The notes under the pieces are model-generated. The model searched no databases, was not told where the DNA came from, and was given only the letters and a program-made list of their open reading frames with translations. From Zanthoxylum bungeanum (Eukaryota > Streptophyta > Magnoliopsida > Sapindales > Rutaceae): 64,000 nt of DNA. A program made the translations under genes and the position numbers. The stretch lies in the NCBI GenBank assembly GCA_019454045.1, contig SKCR01015062.1:24378-88377 (forward strand), in the 5' to 3' direction. The first letter of the stretch is position 1. Each line of letters opens with the position of its first letter. This document shows, piece after piece, positions 35,062 through 46,818 of the stretch.

Positions 35062-35249
35062 ATAAATAGTACACAAATATTTATCAATAATTTGAATCAT
35101 CAATATCAATCAAAATCATAACACTCCATACCATAAACCATAAATCAAATTAAATAACAAAAATATGACCTATATGGTCTATGCGTAACAAAAAATTTAC
35201 TCCGACGATCAGATACCCTATAGCAGCAGTCACCGACACCCTAACCTTT
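33881..35249 (-). other. LTR-retrotransposon-like AT-rich remnant
   Basis: Contains two diverged blocks (about 34080-34160 and 34350-34490) sharing CGTGCACA/CGCGCACA-like, GGACATTG and CAAGCAT words, and repeated GACGGAAACAT phrases. They resemble Tekay-like LTR text in reverse orientation. Possibly the internal part or second LTR of the minus-strand Tekay-like element. No gene seen. Confidence 0.4.
34949..35060. repeat. (CA)n microsatellite
   Basis: More than 50 CA dinucleotides with two small interruptions. Confidence 0.97.
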
Positions 35250-35261
35250 GCTCTGATACCA
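35250..35261 (-). promoter_or_regulatory. Primer-binding site of the minus-strand Tekay-like element
   Basis: The minus strand reads TGGTATCAGAGC, complementary to initiator tRNA-Met, four bases after an LTR end GGGGTGTTACA. Confidence 0.88.
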
Positions 35262-37156
35262 CAACTGTAACACCCCGCCAAAGACAAGGTGCTACCGGCA
35301 GGAGACAGGATTAACCAATCTCCATAAGCCTCTAAATTTACCGAAAATTCAGCATGATGTATCCTAAAAACTAGACAACCAATATCTCAGTCCGACATCA
35401 AAACGAACCTGAAATAAACATCATTTATCAAAATGGACCTCAGGTCCAAACCAACACATCAAAATCATCACCTAAGGGCTTCGTGCCTATATTATCTATC
35501 AACACTCAATGACTATGTGCCCACAACTTCATAAGCAACCAAAACGTTAACTTATTAATACAAACCACGTGCTCAGCACGATAAATAAAATAATAAATCA
35601 AATATCATATTCTTCTAAAACTTTTCCCAGGACACTTGCAAGGGTGACTGTCGCTTGGGTGATCCACATCTCGAGCATGACTTCAAAGTTGGAGTGGTTG
35701 ACCCATTTAGTAGCCAACCTGCAAAACTAGCAACTGGTTTGGTGTGAGTTTCAAAACTCAATAAGTCACCATGCTAGTACAACAAACAAAATATTCAAGT
35801 CAATTACATTAAAAGTTTTTCAAATTTACTAAGTTATGACGAGTTCAGAGTTATCAACTTTTGTTATCATTTATACTTTATTCATGTCAAAGTTTCATAT
35901 TTACATATCTACATGTGTCAATCTCATAACTAACATTCAAAACATACAAAGCAAAACTCGAATATCATAATCGTTTATCATCAATTCCACTTCAATAACG
36001 TGAAACATGAAGTCATACACCTATACTTTTATCATAAATATCCATATTTGAAATATCATCAAATCGACAGGTCAAACAAATTTTCTTCATTTTGAAACAA
36101 AATCTTTCAATTCAATGCAAACTTCCTTCAATTACGGTAGCCTCATAATGACTTAACATGCGTGAATCATATGTATTCATACATATCATAACTCACTTCT
36201 CCTATATTCATGCAAATACAATTTTAGAATTCTTACCCATATATATACATATGATAATAGCTAAGAAAACATACTTTACGACATCTTACACTCACACTGG
36301 TTTTCAAATCATTCACTCATTCTACAATAACATTCACAATTCACAAATATCACGAATTTTATCGTACACACAGAAACACTCAGACATATATACATTCATC
36401 ATACAATCGACAAACGAAGCATACATAACATCCAATACATCAAATAAAACATAATCAAACAATACATACATAAGGCTGACTTACACATACAATGCTCGTA
36501 CGAGACTCATTACCTATTTTAGAATAGGTATGAGATGAATTCCATCTGAATGGATACTTAACCAGCTCGACTACTACACCACGAGATTATCAACCGATTA
36601 AACATACACACACATGCACACATATCACGTGACACAAACTCATCACCCGATCTAACATACAGGCACACATACATGTTAAACATTGTTTATCATCTGTATC
36701 ATCGTACACATACTTATATGCATCAACATATGAATATACATGTTATTTCAAATTTCGAATACCATAGTATTTTACTATTCTCATATCCTTTACCTATCGA
36801 TCAAACATACACCGTTTTCAAAATTCTTTCTGAAACATTGTTACAGTATCTTATCCATTATATACTTCCATTTATTTCGTATCTTATCAATCACATACCA
36901 ATGCAAATACATATACCAATACTTATACATATACTTGTTCATTTACATATACATATATGTACCACTACACATTCATACACTTACATACATAAACATATGC
37001 ATATAGACATTGAGCTCGTCAATTACTTCACTTTATAACATAGCAATAACCAAAAATCCATACTTTGGTAGTCGATTATTTAACCATACATAGTCTTGCA
37101 CTTCTTCCTCAATATCATCTCTTATATATTCTCGTCTTAGCCTACACACTTCAATC

Positions 37157-37182
37157 ATATATATATATATATATATATAAAG
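37157..37182. repeat. (AT)n microsatellite
   Basis: About 12 uninterrupted AT repeats. Confidence 0.9.
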
Positions 37183-40100
37183 ATAAATTAACATTCAGGT
37201 ACTCATCGCATGCGTTACTTACCTGGCTTCGCGAGCACTCCAGTTCTAGTCACATCTGTCAAAATAAATGGCGAAATACCGTCAGACTCATGACTTACGG
37301 AGTTTTCGACTAAACTATAATAAAATCCCAGATCTTTCAGGAACAACCAATACAAATCCGTTTTCAATGATTTCAATTCTATTATTCTTAAAATACCATT
37401 ACAAACGAATTCATACCACTAGTTAACTTGAATCCTCGATTTACGTATTTTTGGAAAATTCTTCCGAAAAAGTTTATGCAAACGCTACGGAAGGGTCCTG
37501 AACCCTCCGAACCTTCATGGATTTAAATAAATATTTTCATAATGTCATAAATAACTCATAACTAACATTAAAATCAAAACATATCATTATATCCAAAAAC
37601 TTACTTTTACCGAAAACTAACATATTATATCGAATCAATCAAACTCATTCCGTTTTCACACGGATTCTACCAAATTCACATAATCCATATACTAATACTC
37701 AAACAATTCATTTTATATCATTACGCTACTCTACGAAGCTATTGGATACATCCGAACATTTAACAATAAACTTGAAATTAGCGGATTTTTACCAAGAGGT
37801 CTTACTGAGATTCTGAGGGCATATACAGACACCAAACGATCCCACGAACGCACTGGAATCGACAAAATTCTGATCGGAGTTATTGTTAATCATGAGTCAC
37901 TATTCATCTGAATCTTCTTCTCTCGATTCGCTCGAAACCAAGCGTTATTCCGTAAAACTGACATCGCAGCCTTGTAGTACTCTCCGAGAGCTTCGATTTG
38001 GTGGGTGGCTTGGGCCTTGAAATGATGTGACGAGTCAAGATCGGAATACCCAAGCCCGTGCGTTATCCTCTCTTTTTATTGTTGTCGGCGGCGATCTGGG
38101 GCCACCGCCGGCCACCTTCAAACGGGGGCTGACTAGGCGCATGTAATGCCCCAGTTAGTTCGGTCATATCTAGTACTGTGAATTATCATGCATGACATGT
38201 TACAATTCATAAAATAATATAAAAATAGGTTTCACTCCTTAGGAATTTATACCGGAGGTCTCAGACAAATTTTCAATTTTAGCACATTTACTATTCATCT
38301 GAGTCAACAGGCAGTTTTTCTATATTTCAGCTGTAACATTTTCATAATAACTCCAATTTTAATGAATTTATACCGACAAAAAGTTTAGAGAATTCCCTAC
38401 AACTTCCGCGTTGAATAGTTTTCAAGATTCACCCAAAAACTAGTCAAATTACAATATACTTTTGGATGAATAGTAACCTTTGATTTTTGCATTAAGTTGG
38501 ATTATGTGGCAATATCACCACCACTCATTTCCATCACAAAAATCAGCCCATTCCTTTATAAAAACCACACTATTCACTCTTCCATCACCTAAGAAAAACG
38601 TGAATGGCTTCATTTTTCTCAAAAAAATTCAAGTTTTCTTTCACTTCTTTCTCAAGTCAAGATGATGATTCAAGCTTGACTTCAAACCATGTAAGCTTCC
38701 TTTCTCATTTTCTCTTTTCATTTTTCAGTTTTGATATTGAATAAGAAAAGCCCCAAATTCGTGGATAAGGAACCCTAGAATTTTATTTTGGCATTTTAGC
38801 TTCAATAGAGCTTGTAAGTAGCATTCATTTCCTAGCATTTGGTGATGGATTGAATATGGTTTAAGCTTTATTTTCAAAATTCCCAAGTTTGTTTCCCTAA
38901 GAACAAGGGTTGGACGAATTTGGTGCTTGCATTAGAGGTTTTGCTTTGAGTTTCTTATAGTAATTAATGATGGTTTAAGCATATAATGAGGCTTTAATAT
39001 TAGTTTGGTTTGAGTTGTGAAAGAAACTTCAAATATTGTAATTTCTTGTGATGGCTTAGATTTGTATGTATGTGAGGGTGATTATTTTTATTTCCATTGT
39101 TGATAAATGGTATTAGTTTAGGTGTTGGATGTTGAAATGTTATGATTTATGTTTTTGGGCATGTACTAACTTGAGTTGAGTTATTGGATGGAAACTTTAA
39201 AGGGTGTGGTTTTCCCATTATGTCCAAATGTTATATATAAGTTTGAGGGGAAGTGTGTTTTGTGATTTGTGAAGTTATAAGCAATATGCTCATGTGTATT
39301 AAAAATGGTATTGTTTTATGTCTCTGAGTGATATTATATCATGTGAAGTATTCAATTGAGATGAAACTCAATGATTTAAAATCTTAGCACTTGTTCATAT
39401 ATATGTAGGTTAGTTGAGAGTTTATTTTCCTTTTGTTTTGTTGATGGTGATTTAAGCTTAAGAGAGTGTTTTGATTTAAGTTGTATTAAAATATGGTAAA
39501 AAGTTTGAAGTTGTAAATTAGTTACTTGACTAACTATTTATGTTAAATATAAGTTATTTGTTGGAATGTTAAAGTTTGGTTAAACTTGATGTTTAGTTTA
39601 TTTAAAAGTGTAATGTGGATATTGATGTTTACATGTTACAGTTTGGTGAGTTTATCCCTAATGTGTGTTGAGAATTTTCAAAGCTTATAAACTAGTGCTT
39701 ATAGCAATATGTAATTTCTTTGTTAATTATGGAAATCATGTTTCTGTATGTATGTTTTGATGAACATTATGTTTATAAAGCTTGTTGTGAAGTTAGTGAT
39801 GCATGAAGCCTATTAGTAAGGCTTGGTCAAATGTCTTGTTGATAAAAATCTGTTGTTGAACTGTGATGTGTGTAACATGATAAATATTATGAGTCTCAGT
39901 TAAATAAAATTAGGTTAAGCTTGATATATTGTGTTGAGTATTGATGATGTAAATATATTGAAGTGTGAAAGTTATAGTTTAGGCCAAGTTAGAGTCTGCG
40001 GTAAGAATGATGAGATAATGGGCATGTCAGGCTAAATTGGGCATTTAATAGACAGACAGCTTGGGCATTTCAAGTGACTACATCCTCTATGCCGACAAGT

Positions 40101-40499
40101 CCTATCAACATGTCTAGAAGCATTAGCATCTTAGCTAAGTTAAACAACATGTTCATACATCCACAAACCAAATTTAGTTTCTTTAGTTCAGGTATGCTAA
40201 CCATACTTGGACACAGGTTCAGTTAGCAACTTGCATGAAATCCTTCAGCAACATTCCAAGACACTGGCGATGGAGCCTCGGTCTGTGAGTGGTTGTTATC
40301 CTTTCTTTTTGCTTCTCTGTTTGATGTTATCTCTAAACTTGTGCAATCAGTTTCTTGTACTAAGTTTATAACTTCTCTTATGCCTTCAGATATGTTAATT
40401 CAGCTTAAGTCATTTGATATCGTTCATGCCTTTAATTTCTAACTTCGGTTTTGGTATTTGCACTATGTATTCAGGTTATGTAGCCATATGTAGGAGCGA

Positions 40500-42570
40500 A
40501 ACAAGGTTTACCACTATATCTATGATGCTCGGCGACCACGACACTGTTAGGCTCGCAGCCCGTAGAGAGTACGGAGTAGCCCGCAGGGGACTAAACCAAA
40601 GAATAAATGAGTCGCCACCCAATGTGAACTGGGAAAATATTTAAGGCCACACTCACCCCTCGCAAGGGAAGACCTCAAACCGTTGGGTTCGGAATGGTCC
40701 CTTACTTATGCTAGTATAATGGATGGGTTCATACAATGGTATAGCCAAGTCTTAATGCAGTTTAAGCAAAAAGGTGAATAAAAAAACATAGTAACATACT
40801 CAATCAAAATAATAACCGCAATAACATAGTTCAAAAAAGCATATTAAATTAAGAAGTACAAGATGCAGTAACAAAAACTATATAAACAAAGATAAGTGGG
40901 AAAAACGTCAATAAGTAAATAGCGAATAAAAGGAGGGGTTAGTCACGCATATATGGGTATTTCCCAAGTGGTACGTGGAGTTGTATCCCAAGTACAGATC
41001 GCACTACCGTCCATTCGGATTCGGCTACGAAATTTATGTCTGAGTTTCCATCCGATATACCACAAGGGATAATACCATACGTAATCATTAATGCAATGTA
41101 GATAAAAAATAGACATGAAATAATATAATAATGCATATGTGGATAATGAACAAATAAAAAGGTGAAATAATAAAATAACGATAAATAGACAAAAAGATAA
41201 ATAACGAAACTAAATGCGAAATAATAAAATAACGATGAAAGCGAATAAATAAATAAAAAGATAAATAACACTAAATAGATAAAAAAAAAATAAATAACGA
41301 AATGCTGAAAGAGAAAAATAATGTGACCAGAAATTTGGCCGTCTTTGATGTAGGACTTCGCATACCCGGCTGGACGTATTTCATGTCCAGTTAGGCATGT
41401 CGTGTCCGGAACTATAAAAACAAAAAAGGGTGCCCTCAGGTCTTACCTTTTAAGTTGCTTTCTTGGAAGCGCGTTAGGCCGTCACCAGAAGGATTGAAGC
41501 TGGTTCATTGTTTGCTGTTTCTGGTTCGCTGTTTCACTCGCTGTTTTGCTGTTTTCTACTTGCTATTTACTGTTTGTTGTTTGTTGTTTCTGTTTTCTAT
41601 TTTTGGTGATTTTTGGGCTGTTTTGGGTTATTTGTTTCAGTTGTTTCTTGTTGTTTTGCCTTACGGTTTTTGCTAGTTTTTTTGGGCTGTTTTGGTTGTT
41701 TCTTGTTGTTTTACCTCACGGTTTTTGGGGATGTTTTTTGGGTTGTTTTTGGCATTGGTTTTTCGGTGATAATGTGGGATTTTTGGGTTATTTTTGCTGG
41801 GTTTTTGGTTCACTGTTTCTTGGTTGTTCTCTCGGTTGTTTTGTGTTTTGGCTAGTTGGTTTTTGTTTCTTCTAGTTTCGGTGATGCTAAGGTTATTTGG
41901 AGGGAGTTCACATCAAAGAAGAAGAAGAAGAATAAGTAGAGTTCTTTTTGTGATGGTTCACGTCCAAGCCAAGAAAGAGAGTCCCCCAACCTTGATGATT
42001 TGGTCTCCTTTTATAGTTGTGCCTCCTAGGATTTTTCTTCTTTTCTTTCTTCAATTGCCGCCACTCACTCCCTCATTCCTCTTGTGTCAAGATTTTTCTT
42101 TCCATGTAAGATGTTTGAGGGATTTCAAATCTTGTTAAATTGGAAAGTGTTGATGAGGGGATTTTAGCATGTGTTTTGCATGGGATTTCAAATCTTGTTA
42201 AATTGGAAATTGTTTTGAAGGGATTTTAGCATATGGATTGCATGAGGTTTTCTTCTTTTGGGCGTGCATGGTGTCTTTTTAGGCCTTGGGCGTGTGGATG
42301 CATGGCCTTTGTGTGGTGTTTGGCGTGGGCTGAAGGGGCTTTGGGCGTGTGGATGGATTTGAGCCGAGGCTGGGTTGATGAGCCGAGGCTGAGGTTTGAA
42401 ACAGAAACCGACTGAGCGAATCCGAGGCTGGCTAGTGAGTTCGAATCTGATGAGGGGCTAATTTTGGAGGTTTTCTTTCCTTCCAGCATTTTTTTCCGCG
42501 ACTTCCGTAACTTTTTCAGGTAGTGCCTCTATACGAGGCTCATCATTGGGCTCATGTAAAAATGCAATGT
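40500..42570. other. Unassigned insertion-like block
   Basis: Has no counterpart in the related LTR at 58971-61376. It includes TGAGTCGCCACCC (about 40608), a phrase I associate with Ogre/Tat-type LTRs, a T/G-rich stretch of repeated CTGTTTTGGG/GTTGTTTCTTG words (41510-41880), and ends near CAATGTCTACA. No clean terminal repeats or target duplication were found. Confidence 0.4.
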
Positions 42571-43216
42571 CTACACCATACTATTTTTTAGTTCATGTGT
42601 CAGTTTATGTATCACAACTTATATATTCAGTTCTTAGTTTTTAAGTTCAGTTATGCCATGTCTTTCACATATATGTCTCATGTCACAACATGCATCAGTT
42701 TTAGTCCTTCATAATTCACAGTGCATTCATAGACTTGCAGTTCAAGAATTCAGCATCTCCGCCAGTTGTGTTTTCAAATTAGACCTATTAGTCTCAAGCT
42801 AGTCATGAATCATACATGTCCGTTTTCAAAACTCATTTTTTTTCAGTTTTCAAGATTATGACATGTTATTATGCTTTTGATATTTTAAAATAAGTTCTTT
42901 TATGATTTTCTTTGGATTTTGAGGCATGAGGGAAAAACCCACCTCAGTATGTAACTTGACTCAGATATGGAATTGACGGATACAGATATCGTGTGCACAT
43001 GCACTTCAGGACTAGGGATGACAGATGCCCTTATATCCTAGATTCACAGTTTAGAGGTAGCATAGATCCGTACCCCCAGCTCTAGATTGTGGCTTGGAGG
43101 ACGGCGATACGTAATGCCCTAAGATGACTAGATTTCAGGGCTAGGGGGACGACGATACGTAACGTCCTAATGTCATGAATTTGCACTCCTGTCTCTAATT
43201 AGATGTATGAGGGTGA

Positions 43217-45550
43217 TGACCGGCGTAAACACACACGTATAACGCAAGCGCACGTATCGTTCAAGTAGTATAAAAATATCGATCCCACGAGGACTTAATT
43301 CCTACTGTTTTTATTAATTGTTGAATCTATTTATTTACAAATATCTAATTATAGGGAGAAGAGAATTGATTGCTTGATTGATTTGGTTGATTGTAGATTT
43401 GCTAAATAAATAAATAAAAAGATAAAAGAAAATACTAAGGAAAATAAAAGACACAAAGATCTAAGGTTGTGAATCATTCTAATATCATTTAAAAGATGAA
43501 GTGATTATTTTATAGTTGGTAATATATTGATTTATTAACCTGGAACACTAAATTATGTGTAAGCCTCTGGCGATGGTCAGACACAAATACCCAGTTTAAC
43601 CCAATTGAACCATATGTCTATGTCAACCAAATTATCTGGATTTATTAAGGTTAAGTTCCAATTATGGCTACCCCCGCCCGACAGGTATATTCCTATCCTG
43701 TAAGGAAATCTATTAAAGGGTTATCTATCCTCAAGGAAGATCGTGGGTTATTAAGTCTAAGGCTGAAACCTAAAATCCCTATGTCTAGTTCATTTTAGAT
43801 TTACCATATCAATCTTATTGGTGATCAGACAACAAGAAGCATTAAGCTTAAGACTTAATAAATAAACCTTTAAATTACCCAACTATAAAATAATCCCTTA
43901 TAAACCGGTGATATTAAAAGTCATCACAACCTCTAATTAACTAACACATAATTAGTAAATTCATAAAAGTAAAAGACATAAAGTAAAAATGCTGAAAAGT
44001 AAATTACAATAAAATAAAATGCTAAGGTAAAAGGAATTACTTTTACTACTACTAATTTAGATATCTCCCATAAAATAATATATAAACTTGTGATAATATT
44101 ACCAACCGACCATTCTGGCGGTATCCTGATTAAGTCAAATTAAGTCCAACCAGCCATTAAGGCGGAACCAAAAATAAATTTACCAACCGACCAGTCTGGC
44201 GGTATCCTTGATTAGTCAGGTTTAAACCAGATTAAAATTAAATTACCAACCGACCAATATAGCGGTATTCCTTATTAAGTCAATATTTTAAATAGTTAAT
44301 ATATTATTTTTAAGGGAGATTAATCTAAATAGTAACAGTAAAAGAATTACCTTTCACCCTAGCTGAAAAAGTTACTTCAACATGGTGAATAGTAAAAACT
44401 GTAAAAAGTAAAAAATAAATTACTATTATTACAAAACGTAATTAAAATATTTACAAAACTAAAAATAAAAAAAAACTAAAAATAAAAATAAAAATTCTAG
44501 AGAGAGAAACTCTCTCTAGAGAGAGAAATCAAGAGAGAGAAAGGTGTGCTAAAAACTGAAAATTCGCCCTCTATTTATAGCAAAATTTTTCACTGTTTGG
44601 GCACTGTTCGCGCGTCGCGACGCCAAGGAGCTGCGCGTCGCGACGCTGGATTCATCGACGTGGCACAATGAGAAGGCGACACGTACAAAGGCGGCTGACT
44701 GTACATACGACACGTGTCAAGGCGGCTAATTCTCAATTATTGTGATGACGTCATTGATGACGTGGCGATGACATGGCGCTGACGTGGCGATGACGTGGCG
44801 TAGGCGTGTGTTGCATTTGTCGGCACAATAGGATTGCGACACGTGGTGACACGTGTCATGCTCTGATTGGCTGAGGCTGACGTGGCAAGTTGACTCGGTT
44901 GACCTGCTGACGTGGCTGATGATGTGGCACGACACGTGGCAAGGTTGACTTGTAGACCGCTGACATGGCTGATGACGAGGCGACACGTGTCAAGTCTGAG
45001 TGTCGGCAGCATATGATGATGACACGTGGCACGGCGCATGTTAGCAGATGGGATGTGATGTTGACACGTGGCACGGCGCATTTTAGCAAAGTCAAAACTT
45101 CTCAAATTGTTGACCGTTGACCAGGCGCATGTTAGCAGATTCGGCTCACGCTGGGCGTCGCGGCGCGCTGTGCTCCAGCGTCGCGACGCGCAAAAGACGA
45201 AAATAACCATGTTAGCAGATGGGATGTGATGTTGACACGTGGCACGGCGCATTTTAGCAAAGTCAAAACTTCTCAAATTGTTGACCGTTGACCAGGCGCA
45301 TGTTAGCAGATTCGGCTCACGCTGGGCGTCGCGGCGCGCTGTGCTCCAGCGTCGCGACGCGCAAAAGACGAAAATAACCCTGTTGACGCATTTTTGTCCG
45401 GTTTTGCCCCAAATTACCTCCAGCGCTGTCCAAACTTTATTTATCTGCAAGATAACAATAAAACACATCAAAATGTTCATAAAACTCAAGAAACTATACA
45501 AAATGTTAAGTTAAATGAGTGGGAAATAGTGATATAAATGTCACTCATCA
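43217..45550 (-). repeat. Athila-2 3' LTR
   Basis: 2334 bp. It is longer than its partner because it contains a 171-bp tandem duplication (45038-45208 and 45209-45379), an extra GCGCGTCGCGACGC-type unit near 44612-44650, and an extra TGACGTGGCG unit near 44770. The minus-strand TATA (CTATAAATAG) is at about 44573-44582. Confidence 0.93.
44640..45260 (-). promoter_or_regulatory. Dense G-box/ABRE and W-box array in Athila-2 U3
   Basis: About 16 ACGT cores in 620 bp, eight of them CACGTG, mostly as GACACGTGGC or TGACGTGGC, interleaved with TTGAC(C) words including GTTGACCGTTGACC. On the element's strand they lie roughly 60-680 bp upstream of the TATA box, that is, in U3. ACGT cores are bZIP sites (ABRE/G-box) and TTGAC is the WRKY W-box core; binding is inferred. 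The array also occurs in the other LTR (about 48230-48640). Confidence 0.75.
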
Positions 45551-46818
45551 CACCCCCAAACCTAACATTTTGCTAGTCCTCGAGCAAAATACAAAATAAA
45601 ATAACATAACAGAATTTAACTAAGCCATTTTCGTAGGGATCACGGTTGCATTTAGCATATGCAACAAGCCTTTAAACCCCTAGGCGTCCCTAGTGGACGA
45701 GTGTAGTCTCGTGAGGGTTTACAGCAATGATACCCACAAACATTTTACAAAAGTAAAAAGTTAGTAAAACTAATGCACACAAAAGCAAAAAGACAAGCGA
45801 AAAGAGAATAAAGAAAGTTAGTGACTAATCAGGTGAAAATTCTACTCCAAGTTACTAGTTGTTTTGTTTCTTTCTAAATTACTGAATAAGTAAATTCTCC
45901 GATTATTTTTACTATTCTCCATATACACAGCCAACAAAATATTAATCAACTCAATTTTTGCCCACAACAGTCATAAGTGCAGTTGATAAGAGAGTAATAT
46001 TTTTGTCCTAAAGTTCTATCAGATTTCACATCTTTTTGTAGCAATGGAATAATTTTCTGATTTTTCTGATTTTTTCTTTGATTTTTTCTCTATTTTTTAT
46101 TTTTATACAATACCTTCCGTCTATGTAGCGAGCTTTGGGTCGGTGGCTCCCAAACCAGTTGGCTTTAGGGCACCAGGTGTTAAGACACCCCTACGAACTT
46201 AATTACTCAGACTTCAGATATATATATATATATATATATATATTTTTTGCAGCATCTTCGATCCATGTAACGAGCTTTGGGCCAATGACTCCCAAACCAG
46301 TTGGTTTTAGGGCACTAGGTGTTAAAACACCCTTACAGACTTAATAACTCGGATCTCGGACGTTTTTTTTTTTTTTTTTTTACTCCATCACTATTTAGAT
46401 ATGCTTCCTCCAATTACACTATAGCACGGAATATTACAAACTTTTCAATTTTAGCTCATGTCCGTATGTTTCCATGTAAGTTCATAATACCTGTCAACTG
46501 AACATATGAAGATCCATTTTAGTTAGTTTTAAGGAGAATTCACAAATTAAATAATTAAAAAGGAAATAAACAAAAATTAACTTGTTTCGAAATAGGTTTG
46601 AGATACGTCTCAGGAGCGGAAATTCCTTACTCGGCTACCTCTCACCAATTCCACCTTTTTAGTCAAAATAAAAACACACAAACACAAAATATTTTTGTAA
46701 TTTTTGAAAAAAATTTCAATTACAGATAAAAATAAAGAAAATTAGATACAAGTAAATTAGATAGCTTCAAAATTAACAACTCAAGAAAAATAAGTCCCTG
46801 GCAACGGCGCCAAAAACT
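45551..46818 (-). other. Athila-2 internal region: PPT, paired repeat, PBS, no genes
   Basis: CACCCCCAAACC at 45551 is the PPT complement. The paired repeat lies at about 46126-46200 and 46265-46340, with hairpins GGTGTTAAGACACC and GGTGTTAAAACACC. TCCCTGGCAACGGCGCCA at 46795-46812 is the PBS complement, one mismatch from that of Athila-1. No ORF with family character. Confidence 0.88.

Noticed and set aside
36158..37313. Plus-strand ORFs of 82-121 codons
   Set aside because: His/Ile/Tyr/Thr-rich translations of CATA-type low-complexity DNA inside a minus-strand LTR.
41455..42138. Phe/Leu/Val/Cys-rich plus-strand ORFs resembling membrane proteins
   Set aside because: They arise from T/G-rich repetitive DNA in all three frames at once; no start context or conserved motif.
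44737..45501. Minus-strand ORF of 254 codons (and its 185-codon partner near 48329-48886)
   Set aside because: It translates the tandem ACGT-rich U3 repeats of the Athila-2 LTR; it contains repeated segments, has no domain, and its length changes with repeat number.
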